This document shows, piece by piece, positions 6,892 to 15,036 of a stretch of 58,057 bases of DNA (position 1 is its first letter; each line of letters begins with the position of its first letter). The translations under genes and the position numbers were made by a program. The notes beneath the pieces were generated by a model. It saw only the letters and a program-made list of their open reading frames with translations, made no database searches and had not been told where the DNA came from. Source of the DNA: Streptomyces smaragdinus (GTDB taxonomy: Bacteria; Actinomycetota; Actinomycetes; Streptomycetales; Streptomycetaceae). The stretch covers positions 1-58,057 of the forward strand of contig NZ_WEGJ01000043.1 in assembly GCF_009604385.1 (NCBI RefSeq), given 5' to 3'.

Positions 6892-7845
6892 ATGCGGATC
6901 CTGATCCTGGGCGGTACGGAGTTCATCGGCCGCACGATCGCGGAGACGGCCCTGGCGGACGGCGCGGACGTCACGCTCTTCGGGCGCGGACGGACGGGGA
7001 CGGACCTCTTCCCGGGCGTCCCCCGGCTCATCGGCGACCGCGACACCGGCGACTACGCCGCGCTGGCGGACGGCTCCTGGGACGCCGTGGTCGACGTCTC
7101 CGGGTACGTGCCCAGTCAGGTGGGCCGGGCGATGGACGCCCTCGGCTCGCGGGTGGGGCGGTATCTGTTCGTCTCCAGCCAGGCCGTGTACGGGGCCACG
7201 CCGGGCGCCGGCGAGGACACCCCGCGCCTCGCGCCCGAGCGGGGCACGGAGGAGATCGGCGGGGACACGTACGGGCCGCTGAAGGTCGCGTGCGAGGACG
7301 ACATCCGGGCCCGGTACGGGGAGCGGGCGACGTTCGTACGACCGGGGGTCGTCGCGGGGCCGTACGACAACCAGCACGGCTTCACCTACTGGGTCCGCCG
7401 GGCCGCACACGGCGGGCGCATCGCGCTGCCGGGGCGGCCCGAGCAGCCGGTGCAGGTCGTGGACGTACGGGACCTGGCCCGCCTGGTCCTGCGCCTGATC
7501 GCCGACGAGCGCCCCGGCGCCTTCAACGCGAACGGCCCCGCCGACCCCGTCACCCTCGCCGAGCTGATCGCGGCTTGCGCGGCGGCGGCCGGGACCACGC
7601 CGGAGCCGGAGCTGGTGCCGGTACGGGCGGACGCGGCGCCGCGTTTCTTCCCCCTCGTACGGCCGGAGGAGAAGTGGCCGATGTTCCGCCGCTCGGCGGC
7701 CCGCGCCCGCGCCGCGGGCCTGACGGCCACCCCGCTCGTACGGACGGCGGCGGACGTCCTGGCCTGGGACCGCGACCGGGGCGAGCCGCCGCTCGGGGTG
7801 GGCTTCACGGCGGAGGAGGAGCGGGCCGCCCTGGCCGGGGCCTGA
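6892..7845 (+). CDS. NAD-dependent epimerase/dehydratase family protein (extended SDR)
   Basis: 317 residues. An N-terminal Rossmann motif GGTEFIG (residues 7-13) binds NAD(P), and Y127xxxK131 (TYGPLK) supplies the catalytic pair. A Ser-rich strand before it (FVSSQAVYG) matches the family. Extended SDRs act on nucleotide sugars or related metabolites. The NAD-motif form MRILILGGTEFIGR is typical of a reductase subgroup common in Streptomyces whose substrates are not known. It starts 5 bp after the FBP gene, so the two form an operon. Confidence 0.85.
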   Translation: MRILILGGTEFIGRTIAETALADGADVTLFGRGRTGTDLFPGVPRLIGDRDTGDYAALADGSWDAVVDVSGYVPSQVGRAMDALGSRVGRYLFVSSQAVYGATPGAGEDTPRLAPERGTEEIGGDTYGPLKVACEDDIRARYGERATFVRPGVVAGPYDNQHGFTYWVRRAAHGGRIALPGRPEQPVQVVDVRDLARLVLRLIADERPGAFNANGPADPVTLAELIAACAAAAGTTPEPELVPVRADAAPRFFPLVRPEEKWPMFRRSAARARAAGLTATPLVRTAADVLAWDRDRGEPPLGVGFTAEEERAALAGA

Positions 7846-7912
7846 AGACCCCGCTCTTGTCCATGCCGGGGGCGCTGGACGGGGCCGAGCGGCGCCGGAA
7901 CCGGCTGAGGTG

Positions 7913-8440
7913 CTAGTCCGCAGGGCCGAGCGGCTTCTCGTACCAGGCCACATCCCAGTACCGGCCGAACTTCCGCCCGACCTCGCGGTACGTCCCCAGA
8001 TACGTGAACCCGAAGCGCTGGTGCAGCCGCACCGACGCCTCGTTCGGCAGCGCGATCCCGGCGTACGCCCGGTGCACGTCCTCCCCGCGCAGATCCGCGA
8101 ACAGGGCCTCGTACAGCAGCGAGCCCGTCCCCCGGCCGCCCGCGTCGGCCGACAGGTACACACTCACCTCGACCGAGGTCGCGTACGCCTGTTTGGGGCG
8201 GAACGGGCTTGAGGTGGCGTAGCCCACAATCCGGCCCGAACCCGTCTCACAGGCAACCTTCAGGCGATGCGGACCGTCTTCAGGATGGGAGAGCAGCCAC
8301 GGACGCCGCTGTTCGGGGGTGATCGGCTCGATGTCGAAGGTGACGGCCGTCTCTCGCACGTAGTGGTTGTAGATGCTGGTGAGGGCCGTGAGATCCGCCT
8401 CGGTTCCCGGTCTGACCTGCACCTCTGGGGTCTCGTCCAC
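7913..8440 (-). CDS. GNAT acetyltransferase, phosphinothricin N-acetyltransferase-like
   Basis: 175 residues. IYNHYVRETAVTFD, the EVSVYLSADAGGRGTGS acetyl-CoA loop (residues about 91-107) and NEASVRLHQRFGF are typical of the PAT/Bar subgroup of GNAT enzymes, which transfer acetyl groups to amines such as phosphinothricin, methionine sulfone or related amino acids. It is cytoplasmic. The gene is divergent from hrdD; I recall that a PAT-like gene next to hrdD is seen in other streptomycetes. The actual substrate cannot be read from sequence, and a role in resistance should not be assumed. Confidence 0.85.
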   Translation of the reverse strand: MDETPEVQVRPGTEADLTALTSIYNHYVRETAVTFDIEPITPEQRRPWLLSHPEDGPHRLKVACETGSGRIVGYATSSPFRPKQAYATSVEVSVYLSADAGGRGTGSLLYEALFADLRGEDVHRAYAGIALPNEASVRLHQRFGFTYLGTYREVGRKFGRYWDVAWYEKPLGPAD

Positions 8441-8502
8441 GGCGGCAGCCTATCGTGCGCCGCGCAGGATACTGCAAGATCTCAAAAATCGACGTACCTC
8501 TT

Positions 8503-8529
8503 GGGAATTCTGTCCGGATTCCCAACGTT
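8503..8529 (+). promoter_or_regulatory. SigR-type promoter of hrdD
   Basis: GGGAAT (8503-8508) and GTT (8527-8529) are separated by exactly 18 nt, matching the known SigR consensus GGGAAT-N18-GTT. SigR is the thiol-oxidative-stress sigma factor of Streptomyces, and hrdD is an established member of its regulon in S. coelicolor. The start codon is 64 nt downstream of the GTT. Confidence 0.8.
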
Positions 8530-8593
8530 GGAAGCAATGAAACGGGCACCCACCAGGTGTCTGATCGTTATCTCTTCGCGTTAGGGAGCACGC

Positions 8594-9610
8594 ATGGCTA
8601 CTCGTGTCGTCGCCCGCCGTCCCGCCGCCTCGGACACAGGCGCGACGGGCCGGGCAAGGAGCGCTCGTGCGACCGGTGAGATCGCGGACCGCGACCTGGT
8701 CGGTATGTACCTGGACGAGATAGCCCGCACTCCGCTGCTGGACGCCGCCAAGGAGGTCGAGCTGTCCCTCGCCATCGAGGCCGGGGTGTTCGCCGAGCGG
8801 CTGCTGGCGGGCGATGTGGAGCCGGGAGACAAGGGCTCCGCTTCCGCCACGGCCACGCGTGAGGAGCTGGAGACGCTGGTGCGCTCCGGGGAGCGGGCGA
8901 AGGATCTGTTCATCCGGTCGAATCTGCGGCTCGTGGTCGCCGTGGCCCGGCGCTATCCGCGCAGCGGGCTGCCGCTGCTGGACCTGATCCAGGAGGGCAA
9001 CGCGGGTCTGGTCCGGGCCGTGGAGAAGTTCGACTACTCCAAGGGATTCAAGTTTTCCACGTACGCCACGTGGTGGATCCGTCAGGCCATCACGCGATCG
9101 ATCGCCGACCAGTCCCGGACCATCCGGCTTCCCGTCCATCTGGTGGAGGAGCTGGGCCGGATCCGCCGGGTGCAGCGGGAGTTCAACCGTGAGCACGGAC
9201 GCGATCCGGAGCCGGCGGAGGTCGCCACGGAGCTCGGGTCGACGCCCGAGCGGGTGACGGACGTGCTGGACTGGGCGCGGGATCCCGTGTCGCTGAACAT
9301 GTCGGTGGACGATGAGGGCGAGACCCAGTTCGGTGACCTGCTGGAGGACACCGGCGCCGAGTCGCCGGAGTCGTCCGTGCTGGTGATGCTGCGCCGGGAG
9401 GAGCTGGACGATCTGATCGGCCGGCTGGAGCCTCGGACGGCATCGATCATCAAGGCGCGTTACGGTATAGACGACGGACGTGAGCGGACGCTGACGGAGG
9501 TCGGCAAGCAGCACGGGCTGACCCGCGAGCGGATCCGTCAGATCGAGAAGCACGCGCTGGTCGAGCTGAAGAAGCTCGCCCACAGCACGGGGTTCGACGC
9601 GGCAGCGTAA
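8594..9610 (+). CDS. hrdD: Principal-type sigma factor HrdD (group 2)
   Basis: 338 residues with all sigma-70 regions: 1.2 (about 28-62, DLVGMYLDEIARTPLL), 2 (103-173, including DLIQEGNAGLVRAVEKFDYSKGFKFSTYA in the family pattern), 3 (183-258) and 4 (270-330, with helix-turn-helix HGLTRERIRQIEK). The short N-terminus starting MATRVVARR and the absence of a long region 1.1 match HrdD rather than HrdB. It directs RNA polymerase to HrdB-like promoters. A SigR-type promoter lies upstream, so it should rise on disulfide stress. It could be another Hrd paralogue, but HrdD fits best. Confidence 0.82.
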   Translation: MATRVVARRPAASDTGATGRARSARATGEIADRDLVGMYLDEIARTPLLDAAKEVELSLAIEAGVFAERLLAGDVEPGDKGSASATATREELETLVRSGERAKDLFIRSNLRLVVAVARRYPRSGLPLLDLIQEGNAGLVRAVEKFDYSKGFKFSTYATWWIRQAITRSIADQSRTIRLPVHLVEELGRIRRVQREFNREHGRDPEPAEVATELGSTPERVTDVLDWARDPVSLNMSVDDEGETQFGDLLEDTGAESPESSVLVMLRREELDDLIGRLEPRTASIIKARYGIDDGRERTLTEVGKQHGLTRERIRQIEKHALVELKKLAHSTGFDAAA

Positions 9611-9629
9611 GACCCCGTCCCATAGACCG

Positions 9630-9664
9630 CCCTCGGTGCCTACTCCCCCCCCAGGCGCCGAGGG
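9630..9664. terminator. Bidirectional terminator between hrdD and the Mce operon
   Basis: CCCTCGGTGCC (9630-9640) pairs with GGCGCCGAGGG (9654-9664) with one G-T wobble, around a C-rich loop. It sits between the convergent ends of hrdD (9610) and the transglycosylase gene (9681). Confidence 0.75.
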
Positions 9665-9680
9665 CACTCTTCTGTCCGCG

Positions 9681-11123
9681 TCACGGCGAGGGGGGCTCGC
9701 CCCCGGGGTCCGTCGTCGCGCAGGCCGGGTCGGCCGGGTCCACGCAGGGATCCGCGGTCGGGTCGGTCGTGACGGGGTCCTCGGTCGGATCGGTCGTGGG
9801 ATCGGTGGTCGGGTCCTCGGTCGGGTCGGTCGTGGGGTCCGTGGTCGGGTCCTCGGTGGGATCGTCCGTCGGATCCGTCGTGGGGTCCTCGGTCGGGTCC
9901 GTCGGGTCCTCCGTCGGGTCAGTCGGATCCGTCGTCGGGTCCTCCGTGGGGTCCGTCGGATCATCCGTCGGGGGCTGCGAGTCAGGAGGCAGGCCGGGGA
10001 GCGGGTTGCCGCCCGTCGACGGGGGCGTCGGCGACGGTGACGGCTGGGGGCCGATGATGATGCCCGGGTCCTTCTTGCCGTCGCCGTTGTAGTCGCCCGA
10101 CTCCTCCGTCTTCGGATTGCCCGCGCCCGGGGACGTCGGCAGGACGCCGAGGCCGTCGGGGACCGAGTGGACGCCGCTGCGGTAGAAGGCCAGCCAGGAC
10201 AGGACGGTCGCCAGGTATGTGTTGGAGTTGTTGTAGCTGAGGATCGCCGCGTTCAGCTGGTCGGACACCGACAGATTCCGCTGCCCGGCGCACAGGTACT
10301 GCCCGGCGGCCAGGGCGGCGTCGTACACGTTGTTCGGGTTGGCCTGGCCGTCGCCGTTGCCGTCGGCGCCCCAGCGGGCCCACGTCGAGGGGATGAACTG
10401 CATCGGGCCCACGGCCCGGTCCCACACCTTGTCGCCGTCGAGCAGTCCGTCGTCGGTGTCGGTGATCCGCGCGAACTCCTCGCCGGTGAGCATCGGGCCG
10501 AGGATGACGGCCCTGGTCGTGCCGTTGGCGTCTACCCGGCCGCCCTGGGCGTGGCCGGATTCCACCTTGCCGATCGCGGCCAGCAGCTCCCACGGCAGCC
10601 GGCAGCCGGGGTCGGAGCCGCGGAGTTTCCGCTCGGCGTGTTTGTACGCCGCCAGCACCGTGGCCGGGATGCCCTGCTGCTCGCCGATCGTCAGCTGCGG
10701 GGCGGCCGGCCGGCCGGTGGTGGGGTCGGCGGCGGCCAACGGCGGCAGCTCGGTGTGGTAGTTGGTGTCGGTGGGCTGGCCCGGCGGGAGGTCGGCCACC
10801 CGCGGCTTCGGCCGGGGCGTGTCGGCCAGTCCCGGCGCCTGGGAGGCGGTCAGCGCCACCATCGCCACGGCCGCGATGGCCGCGCGGGTGGAGCCGCGCC
10901 GGACCTTGCCACGGGGGTGGTTCGCCACGACGGTCTCGTCGTCGTCCGCGGGTTCCCCGTACGAGTCCTTCCCGTCGTCCGCGAGTTCCTCACCGCGCTC
11001 GGGCGTGTCCGTCGCCGTGCCGCCCCACGGATCGTCCTCGGGCCCGGTCGTCTCCCCCAGCCACTCGGCGAACTCGTCGCCGGTCGCCCACTCCTTCCGG
11101 GGCCGCCTGTGAAACAGGCTCAT
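9681..11123 (-). CDS. Membrane-anchored lytic transglycosylase with Asp-Pro-Thr repeat tail, last gene of the Mce operon
   Basis: 480 residues. A charged cytoplasmic N-terminus is followed by one membrane segment at about 80-97 and a soluble lytic transglycosylase-type domain (about 145-325), with likely catalytic E188 in KVESGH and the motif GPMQFIPSTW at 239-248. After a short Pro/Ser linker and a calcium-loop-like DYNGDGKKD, residues about 388-460 are low-complexity DPTEDPTTDP repeats. It should cleave peptidoglycan glycan strands outside the membrane. The repeat tail is probably an extended wall-spanning spacer. Its place at the end of the Mce operon suggests that it opens the wall for the transporter. 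Confidence 0.88.
   Translation of the reverse strand: MSLFHRRPRKEWATGDEFAEWLGETTGPEDDPWGGTATDTPERGEELADDGKDSYGEPADDDETVVANHPRGKVRRGSTRAAIAAVAMVALTASQAPGLADTPRPKPRVADLPPGQPTDTNYHTELPPLAAADPTTGRPAAPQLTIGEQQGIPATVLAAYKHAERKLRGSDPGCRLPWELLAAIGKVESGHAQGGRVDANGTTRAVILGPMLTGEEFARITDTDDGLLDGDKVWDRAVGPMQFIPSTWARWGADGNGDGQANPNNVYDAALAAGQYLCAGQRNLSVSDQLNAAILSYNNSNTYLATVLSWLAFYRSGVHSVPDGLGVLPTSPGAGNPKTEESGDYNGDGKKDPGIIIGPQPSPSPTPPSTGGNPLPGLPPDSQPPTDDPTDPTEDPTTDPTDPTEDPTDPTEDPTTDPTDDPTEDPTTDPTTDPTEDPTTDPTTDPTEDPVTTDPTADPCVDPADPACATTDPGGEPPSP
9745..9970 (-). repeat. In-gene tandem repeats encoding DPT/EDPT units
   Basis: Repeats of a GGGTC(C/G)(T/G)C(G/C)GT type with 12-30 bp periods encode the TDPTEDPT tail of the transglycosylase. 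The repeat number is likely to vary between strains by slippage. Confidence 0.8.
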
Positions 11124-11148
11124 TGTCGCGTTCCTCCGTCCGGCCCGC

Positions 11149-11886
11149 TCAGCGGGTGAAGGTCTCGATGTTCGCGATCTTCCACACGCCGTCCGTCCGT
11201 ACCGTGTCGACGGCGAGCATCGCCGCGCCGTACGTCGTCTCCTCCTTCTTGTCCGTACCGGTGTTGCGCTGGTCCGCGAAGACCAGCACCCGGGCCCGCT
11301 CGCCCTGGAGGGATTCGACGCCCACGTCGGTGACGGTGGTGGTGAGGACCAGCTTCTTCTTCGCCGCCTGGGCCTTGACCTCGGCGAGCATCGTCTGGTG
11401 CTGCTCGACCGCCGTGCCGGTGAGGTACTTCTGGGCGGCGGCCTCGTTCTTGCCGGTGTCGGCGTAGTCGACGGAGAACACGGCGTTCACCGCCTCCGTC
11501 ACACCGCCCTTGACCTCGCTGGTGAGGGCGGCGTCGGTGAGCGCCGCGTTGCCGCTCCCCGCGTCCCCGGCCTCGGAGGTCCGGACCGTGGCGAAGGCGG
11601 CGAAGCCGCCGAGGAGCACGGTGAGGACACCGAGCACGATCGGCAGCCGCAGGCCGCGGCGGGCCGAAGGCGCCGGGGGGCGGGACTTGGTGGGGGACGG
11701 CTTGTCCTCGGTCTGCTGCGGCCGGGGTTTGGGCTGTACCTTCACGGTCCGTACCGGCCCGGGGCGCTTGGCCCGTACCGGATCGGCGGCGGTGGTCGTC
11801 GTCGTGGACTTGGCCCGGGTGGGCGGGGTCTCCGTCGCGGCGGCTGCCCGCCGGCGGCGGTTGATCAGATGGCGGGTGGTCGACAT
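11149..11886 (-). CDS. Mce-associated membrane protein (Mas), long basic N-terminus
   Basis: 245 residues. A Pro/Lys/Arg-rich cytoplasmic segment (1-77) is followed by a single membrane helix (about 79-100, LPIVLGVLTVLLGGFAAFA) and an extracytoplasmic domain with the NTF2-like/Mce-associated pattern ending in DGVWKIANIETF. In mycobacteria such proteins stabilise Mce complexes. It is the fourth of four consecutive Mas genes and precedes the transglycosylase by 25 bp. The SVDYADT region and the AVDTVRTDGVWKI strand match the other Mas proteins here, showing that they are paralogues. Confidence 0.78.
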   Translation of the reverse strand: MSTTRHLINRRRRAAAATETPPTRAKSTTTTTAADPVRAKRPGPVRTVKVQPKPRPQQTEDKPSPTKSRPPAPSARRGLRLPIVLGVLTVLLGGFAAFATVRTSEAGDAGSGNAALTDAALTSEVKGGVTEAVNAVFSVDYADTGKNEAAAQKYLTGTAVEQHQTMLAEVKAQAAKKKLVLTTTVTDVGVESLQGERARVLVFADQRNTGTDKKEETTYGAAMLAVDTVRTDGVWKIANIETFTR

Positions 11887-11911
11887 GGCGGCGTCCTCTC
11901 GTCTTCCTCGC

Positions 11912-12445
11912 TCAGTTCCCGGCCGGGCTGCCCGTGTTCCCCACGGGTGCCTGGGCCAGGGCGCTGAGCTTCCAGCCGTCCGGGGTGCGGGTCAGCTCGC
12001 CGAGCATCCGGCTCTGCTTGGCCTGCGGTTTCCCCTCGGCCGGGGTCACGGTGATCCGTACGGCGACCATCACGTTCGCCTTGCCCTCGCGCTCGTTGAG
12101 TTCGGTCAGCGCGGCGGAGAACACCTTGGCGGTGGTGACCGTCTTCGCCTCGCCCACGGACTTCTTGAACGCGTCCCGGCCGCCCTTCAGCTGCTCGAGC
12201 AGCGCGCCGGTCGCGGACTCCTCCCAGTTGGCCAGGCCCTCGTCGATCTTCCGGTAGTCCAGGGTGTTGAGGTTCTGCACCCCCTGCCGGGCGGCGCTCA
12301 CCGCGTCGTCGCGGCTGCGGGCGAAGTCGGCGTCGGAGTCCTGTGCCGCCGCGTACCAGGACGTGCCGGACCAGAGGGCGGCCGCCGCCGCGAGCACGGC
12401 CAGCACGAGGGCCGCGAGGAGCAGCGGGTTCTTCGTGAGCCTCAT
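11912..12445 (-). CDS. Mce-associated membrane protein (Mas)
   Basis: 177 residues: a short basic N-terminus, one membrane helix at about 8-25 (LLLAALVLAVLAAAAALW), then an extracytoplasmic NTF2-like domain with NTLDYRKIDEGLANWEES near residue 60 and PDGWKLSALAQ at the end. Its pattern FARSRDDAVSAARQGVQNLNTLD closely resembles that of the Mas protein encoded at 12980-13666, so these two form one subtype while the two neighbours form the other. The function is inferred from Mce operons generally: a structural partner of the Mce complex. Confidence 0.78.
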   Translation of the reverse strand: MRLTKNPLLLAALVLAVLAAAAALWSGTSWYAAAQDSDADFARSRDDAVSAARQGVQNLNTLDYRKIDEGLANWEESATGALLEQLKGGRDAFKKSVGEAKTVTTAKVFSAALTELNEREGKANVMVAVRITVTPAEGKPQAKQSRMLGELTRTPDGWKLSALAQAPVGNTGSPAGN

Positions 12446-12473
12446 CGGGGTCTGCCTCTCGGTTCGGGTGCGG

Positions 12474-12983
12474 TCAGCGGGACTTCATGTCGGTGATGAG
12501 CCACTGGCCGTCGTGTTCTTTCGCGGTCACCGACAGCTGCGCGGCGACGGACGTCGGTTCGGCGCCGGTGCGTTCGGTGACCTGGTCCAGGAAGACGAGC
12601 ACGGTGGCCTCGCCGTCCTCGAGCCGGACCGCCCCGGCCCGTACGACATGCGTGGTGAGCGTCAGCTTCTGCTCGGCCACGCGCTGTTTCACCTGGGCGA
12701 AGAGGTCCGTGTACTGCTTCTTGGCCTTGCCGTCGAGCCGGTCGGCGGCGGCGGCCTCGGTGGTGTCGGTGCTCTTCGGGGAGTACGAGAAGATCCGCGT
12801 CAGGGTGTCGCTGACGGCACCCGTCACGGTGCTCGTCGCGGCGGAGTCGGTCAGCGCCCGGTTCTTCGCGGCGGCCGTGCCGGTGAGCTGTCCGGCCCGG
12901 ATCAGCAGGCCGGCGCTGCCCAGCACCAGCACGGCGAGCACCGTCCAGCCCGTGATCCACCCGATACGGCGGCGGCCCGTCAT
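12474..12983 (-). CDS. Mce-associated membrane protein (Mas)
   Basis: 169 residues with an N-terminal membrane helix (about 10-29, ITGWTVLAVLVLGSAGLLI) and an extracytoplasmic domain containing IFSYSP, KKQYTDLFAQVKQ and DGQWLITDMKSR. The last motif is the typical end of Mas domains. It overlaps the previous gene in the operon by 4 bp (GTGA/ATGA type), which implies translational coupling. It pairs in subtype with the 245-residue protein downstream (both share SxV...A(V/D)xxxF(S) and KLxLTTxV strands). Confidence 0.78.
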   Translation of the reverse strand: MTGRRRIGWITGWTVLAVLVLGSAGLLIRAGQLTGTAAAKNRALTDSAATSTVTGAVSDTLTRIFSYSPKSTDTTEAAAADRLDGKAKKQYTDLFAQVKQRVAEQKLTLTTHVVRAGAVRLEDGEATVLVFLDQVTERTGAEPTSVAAQLSVTAKEHDGQWLITDMKSR

Positions 12984-13666
12984 GACGCCTCCTCGACGGT
13001 GATCGCGGTGAGCGAGCGCAGCTTCCAGCCGTCGCCGGTGTCCTCCAGCGCCGCCTCGAACCGCTTGCGGTCGGTGGCCGGCGCGTCCGTGCCGCCGCTC
13101 AGCTCGATCCGTACGCTGGCGATGACCTTCGCGGTCCCGGCGCGGGTGTCGAGGTCGATGACGGCGGCCTCGGTGACGGTGGCGCGGGCCACCTTGCCGG
13201 ACCGCTTCAGCGCGGCGGCGCCGGTGTCGCGCTGGCGCTTGAGGTCGTCGTGCAGCGGGCCCGTGGTGGCGTCCAGCCAGCCGGCGAACCCGGCGTCGGC
13301 GTTCTTGGCGTCGATGCTGTTGACCCGGGCGATGTGCTCGCGTCCGGCCGCCAGCACCCGGTCCCGGTCCCGGGCGAACGCCAGGTCGTCGTCACCGGCG
13401 GCGTCCGCGTACGTCGTCGCCGCGAAGCCGGCGAAGGCGAGCACGGCGGCGACGAGCAGCGCGAAGGCGGCGCGCGGCAGCGTACGGCGGCGCGCGGCAG
13501 CCGCGGGAGCGTCCGCCCCGGGCTCCCGGGACTCCCCGGCCCCCGCGGGCTCCCCGGGCCCGGCCTCCTCGACCGCGCCCGGGGTCGCCTCGGCCGCCTC
13601 CGGCTCCTCGGCCTCCGGTCCGACGGCCTCGGGTTCGACGGCCGTGCCGCCGCGCTTATCCGCCAT
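12980..13666 (-). CDS. Mce-associated membrane protein (Mas) with acidic N-terminal extension
   Basis: 228 residues. A Glu/Pro/Ala-rich cytoplasmic extension (1-58) is followed by a membrane helix at about 64-84 (LPRAAFALLVAAVLAFAGF) and an extracytoplasmic Mas domain with HIARVNSIDAKNADAGFAGWLD and DGWKLRSLTAI. The acidic extension contrasts with the basic extension of the Mas protein at 11149-11886, so the two might contact each other in the cytoplasm; this is speculation. It is the first Mas gene after mceF, and a repeat-rich 101-bp spacer separates it from mceF. Confidence 0.78.
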   Translation of the reverse strand: MADKRGGTAVEPEAVGPEAEEPEAAEATPGAVEEAGPGEPAGAGESREPGADAPAAAARRRTLPRAAFALLVAAVLAFAGFAATTYADAAGDDDLAFARDRDRVLAAGREHIARVNSIDAKNADAGFAGWLDATTGPLHDDLKRQRDTGAAALKRSGKVARATVTEAAVIDLDTRAGTAKVIASVRIELSGGTDAPATDRKRFEAALEDTGDGWKLRSLTAITVEEAS

Positions 13667-13714
13667 CTCGTCGCTCCCTCATTCCCGGCTCCCTCACGGC
13701 CCCGGCCGCACGGC

Positions 13715-13775
13715 CCGAGCCCTCACAGCCCGAGCACTCACAACCCCGGCCCTCACAACCCCGGCACTCACAGCC
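13715..13775. repeat. Short imperfect tandem repeats at the mceF 3' end
   Basis: Four to five 14-18 bp units built from (C/A)CTCACA(G/A)CCC(G/C)(A/G)G lie between the mceF stop (13768) and the next start, with the last unit including the stop codon. They probably arose by slippage. A transcript-processing role is possible but unproven. Confidence 0.6.
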
Positions 13776-15036
13776 CGAGCAGCCCCGCCATGTCGTCCGG
13801 CCCGCCGTCCGGCAGCGCCGGCAGCTTCAGCGCCCCCGGCAGCGGGCTGCCGGTGTCCGCCGTGCTCAGCGTGTCCGCCCGGTCGTCGGCCAGCCCCGAA
13901 CCCGGCTCGGCCGGCTTCGGCACCGGTCCGCCGCGCGGCGCGTTGGCGGAGCCGCGGACGTTGATGCCCGAGCTCGCCGGCGAGGTGCAGCGGGCAGCCG
14001 TGTTGAGCGGTGGCGCGGTGTCGGTGTTCAGGCCGTTGCGGTACTTCGTCGCCCCGTAGCCGGCGGTGCACGGCAGCGGGTCGAAGAAGGTCAGCGCCAT
14101 ACCGAAGCGGGCACCGGAGTTGTTGATGGCCGTCGACCCGGCCGCGGTGACCTGCGGCAACCGGACCAGGATCTGTTCGATGCCGTCCTGCCGGCTCACC
14201 GCGACCTCGGACGTGGTGAGGAGGTTCGCCAGCAGCACGCTCAAGGAGGGGTCCAGATCCCGCAGCACGCCCGTGACCTGCTTGGCGGCCTTGGGTCCGG
14301 TGGTGATGATCTCCCGGATGTCGGCGTCGGAGTCCCGGAGCTGCTCGGCGAACTGCGCGGCGCCGTCGGCGAAGGACTGCAGCGCCTGACCGGCCTGGTT
14401 CTGGGTGATCAGTACGGTCTTGCCGTCGATCATCAGCTTGGTGCTGTACGGCAGGGCCGCGTCCGCCGCCCGGACGAACTCGCTGCCGGTGTCGAGCAGC
14501 TGCTGGAGGTTCTGGCTCTGCCCGTTGAAGGCGGTGCCGAGTTCGTCGACGACCGTGCGCAGGTTCTCCGTGTCGACGGACGTGGCGAAGGTGTCGATGC
14601 TGCTCAGCATGTTGGTGACCGGGGCGGGCACGCTGGTGGCCTGCTCGGCGATGACCGCGCCGTCCTCCAGATAGGGGGCGCCCTCGGTCTTGGGCCGCAG
14701 GTCGATGTACTGCTCGCCCACCGCCGAGTAGCTGGCCACCACCGCGTCGAGGTCGGCGGGGATGACGGGGGCGGAGTCGTTGATCCGCAGCTCGGCCTCC
14801 ACCCCGTGGTCGGTGAGCTCGATCGGCCCGACCCGGCCGACGGCGACCCCACGATAGGTGACCTCGGAGTGCGTGAACAGACCACCGGTCCGGGGCAGTT
14901 CGACGCTGACGGTGTAGTAGTCCCTGACCCCGACGAGCCGTCCCACATCGGCGTACCGGACTCCGATGAAGCCGAGCACCAGGACGGCGACGACGAGGAA
15001 GGCGAGGTTCTTGACGACGACGGCGCGCGTGATCAC
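13768..15036 (-). CDS. mceF: MceF family protein
   Basis: 422 residues. One N-terminal membrane helix (about 8-25, NLAFLVVAVLVLGFIGVRYA) is followed by the MCE/MlaD domain (YYTVSVELPRTGGLF, VTYRGVAVGRVGPIEL), then a long alpha-helical region that in Mce proteins forms the lipid tunnel, and a Pro-rich tail. The GTG at 15036 overlaps the mceE stop (GTGA) and places the helix at the N-terminus; in-frame upstream ATGs would only add sequence that belongs to mceE. This is the last of the six Mce subunits. Confidence 0.9.
   Translation of the reverse strand: MITRAVVVKNLAFLVVAVLVLGFIGVRYADVGRLVGVRDYYTVSVELPRTGGLFTHSEVTYRGVAVGRVGPIELTDHGVEAELRINDSAPVIPADLDAVVASYSAVGEQYIDLRPKTEGAPYLEDGAVIAEQATSVPAPVTNMLSSIDTFATSVDTENLRTVVDELGTAFNGQSQNLQQLLDTGSEFVRAADAALPYSTKLMIDGKTVLITQNQAGQALQSFADGAAQFAEQLRDSDADIREIITTGPKAAKQVTGVLRDLDPSLSVLLANLLTTSEVAVSRQDGIEQILVRLPQVTAAGSTAINNSGARFGMALTFFDPLPCTAGYGATKYRNGLNTDTAPPLNTAARCTSPASSGINVRGSANAPRGGPVPKPAEPGSGLADDRADTLSTADTGSPLPGALKLPALPDGGPDDMAGLLGL

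Noticed and set aside
7913..8440. A specific herbicide-resistance gene (bar/pat)
   Set aside because: Family resemblance alone does not give substrate. PAT-like GNATs of streptomycetes often act on other amino-acid analogues.
8594..9610. HrdB, the essential principal sigma factor
   Set aside because: It lacks the long N-terminal region and starts like HrdD. The SigR-type promoter also favours HrdD.
9745..9970. A CRISPR-like regular repeat array
   Set aside because: The repeats are in-frame codons for DPT and EDPT units of the transglycosylase tail, with no unique spacers.
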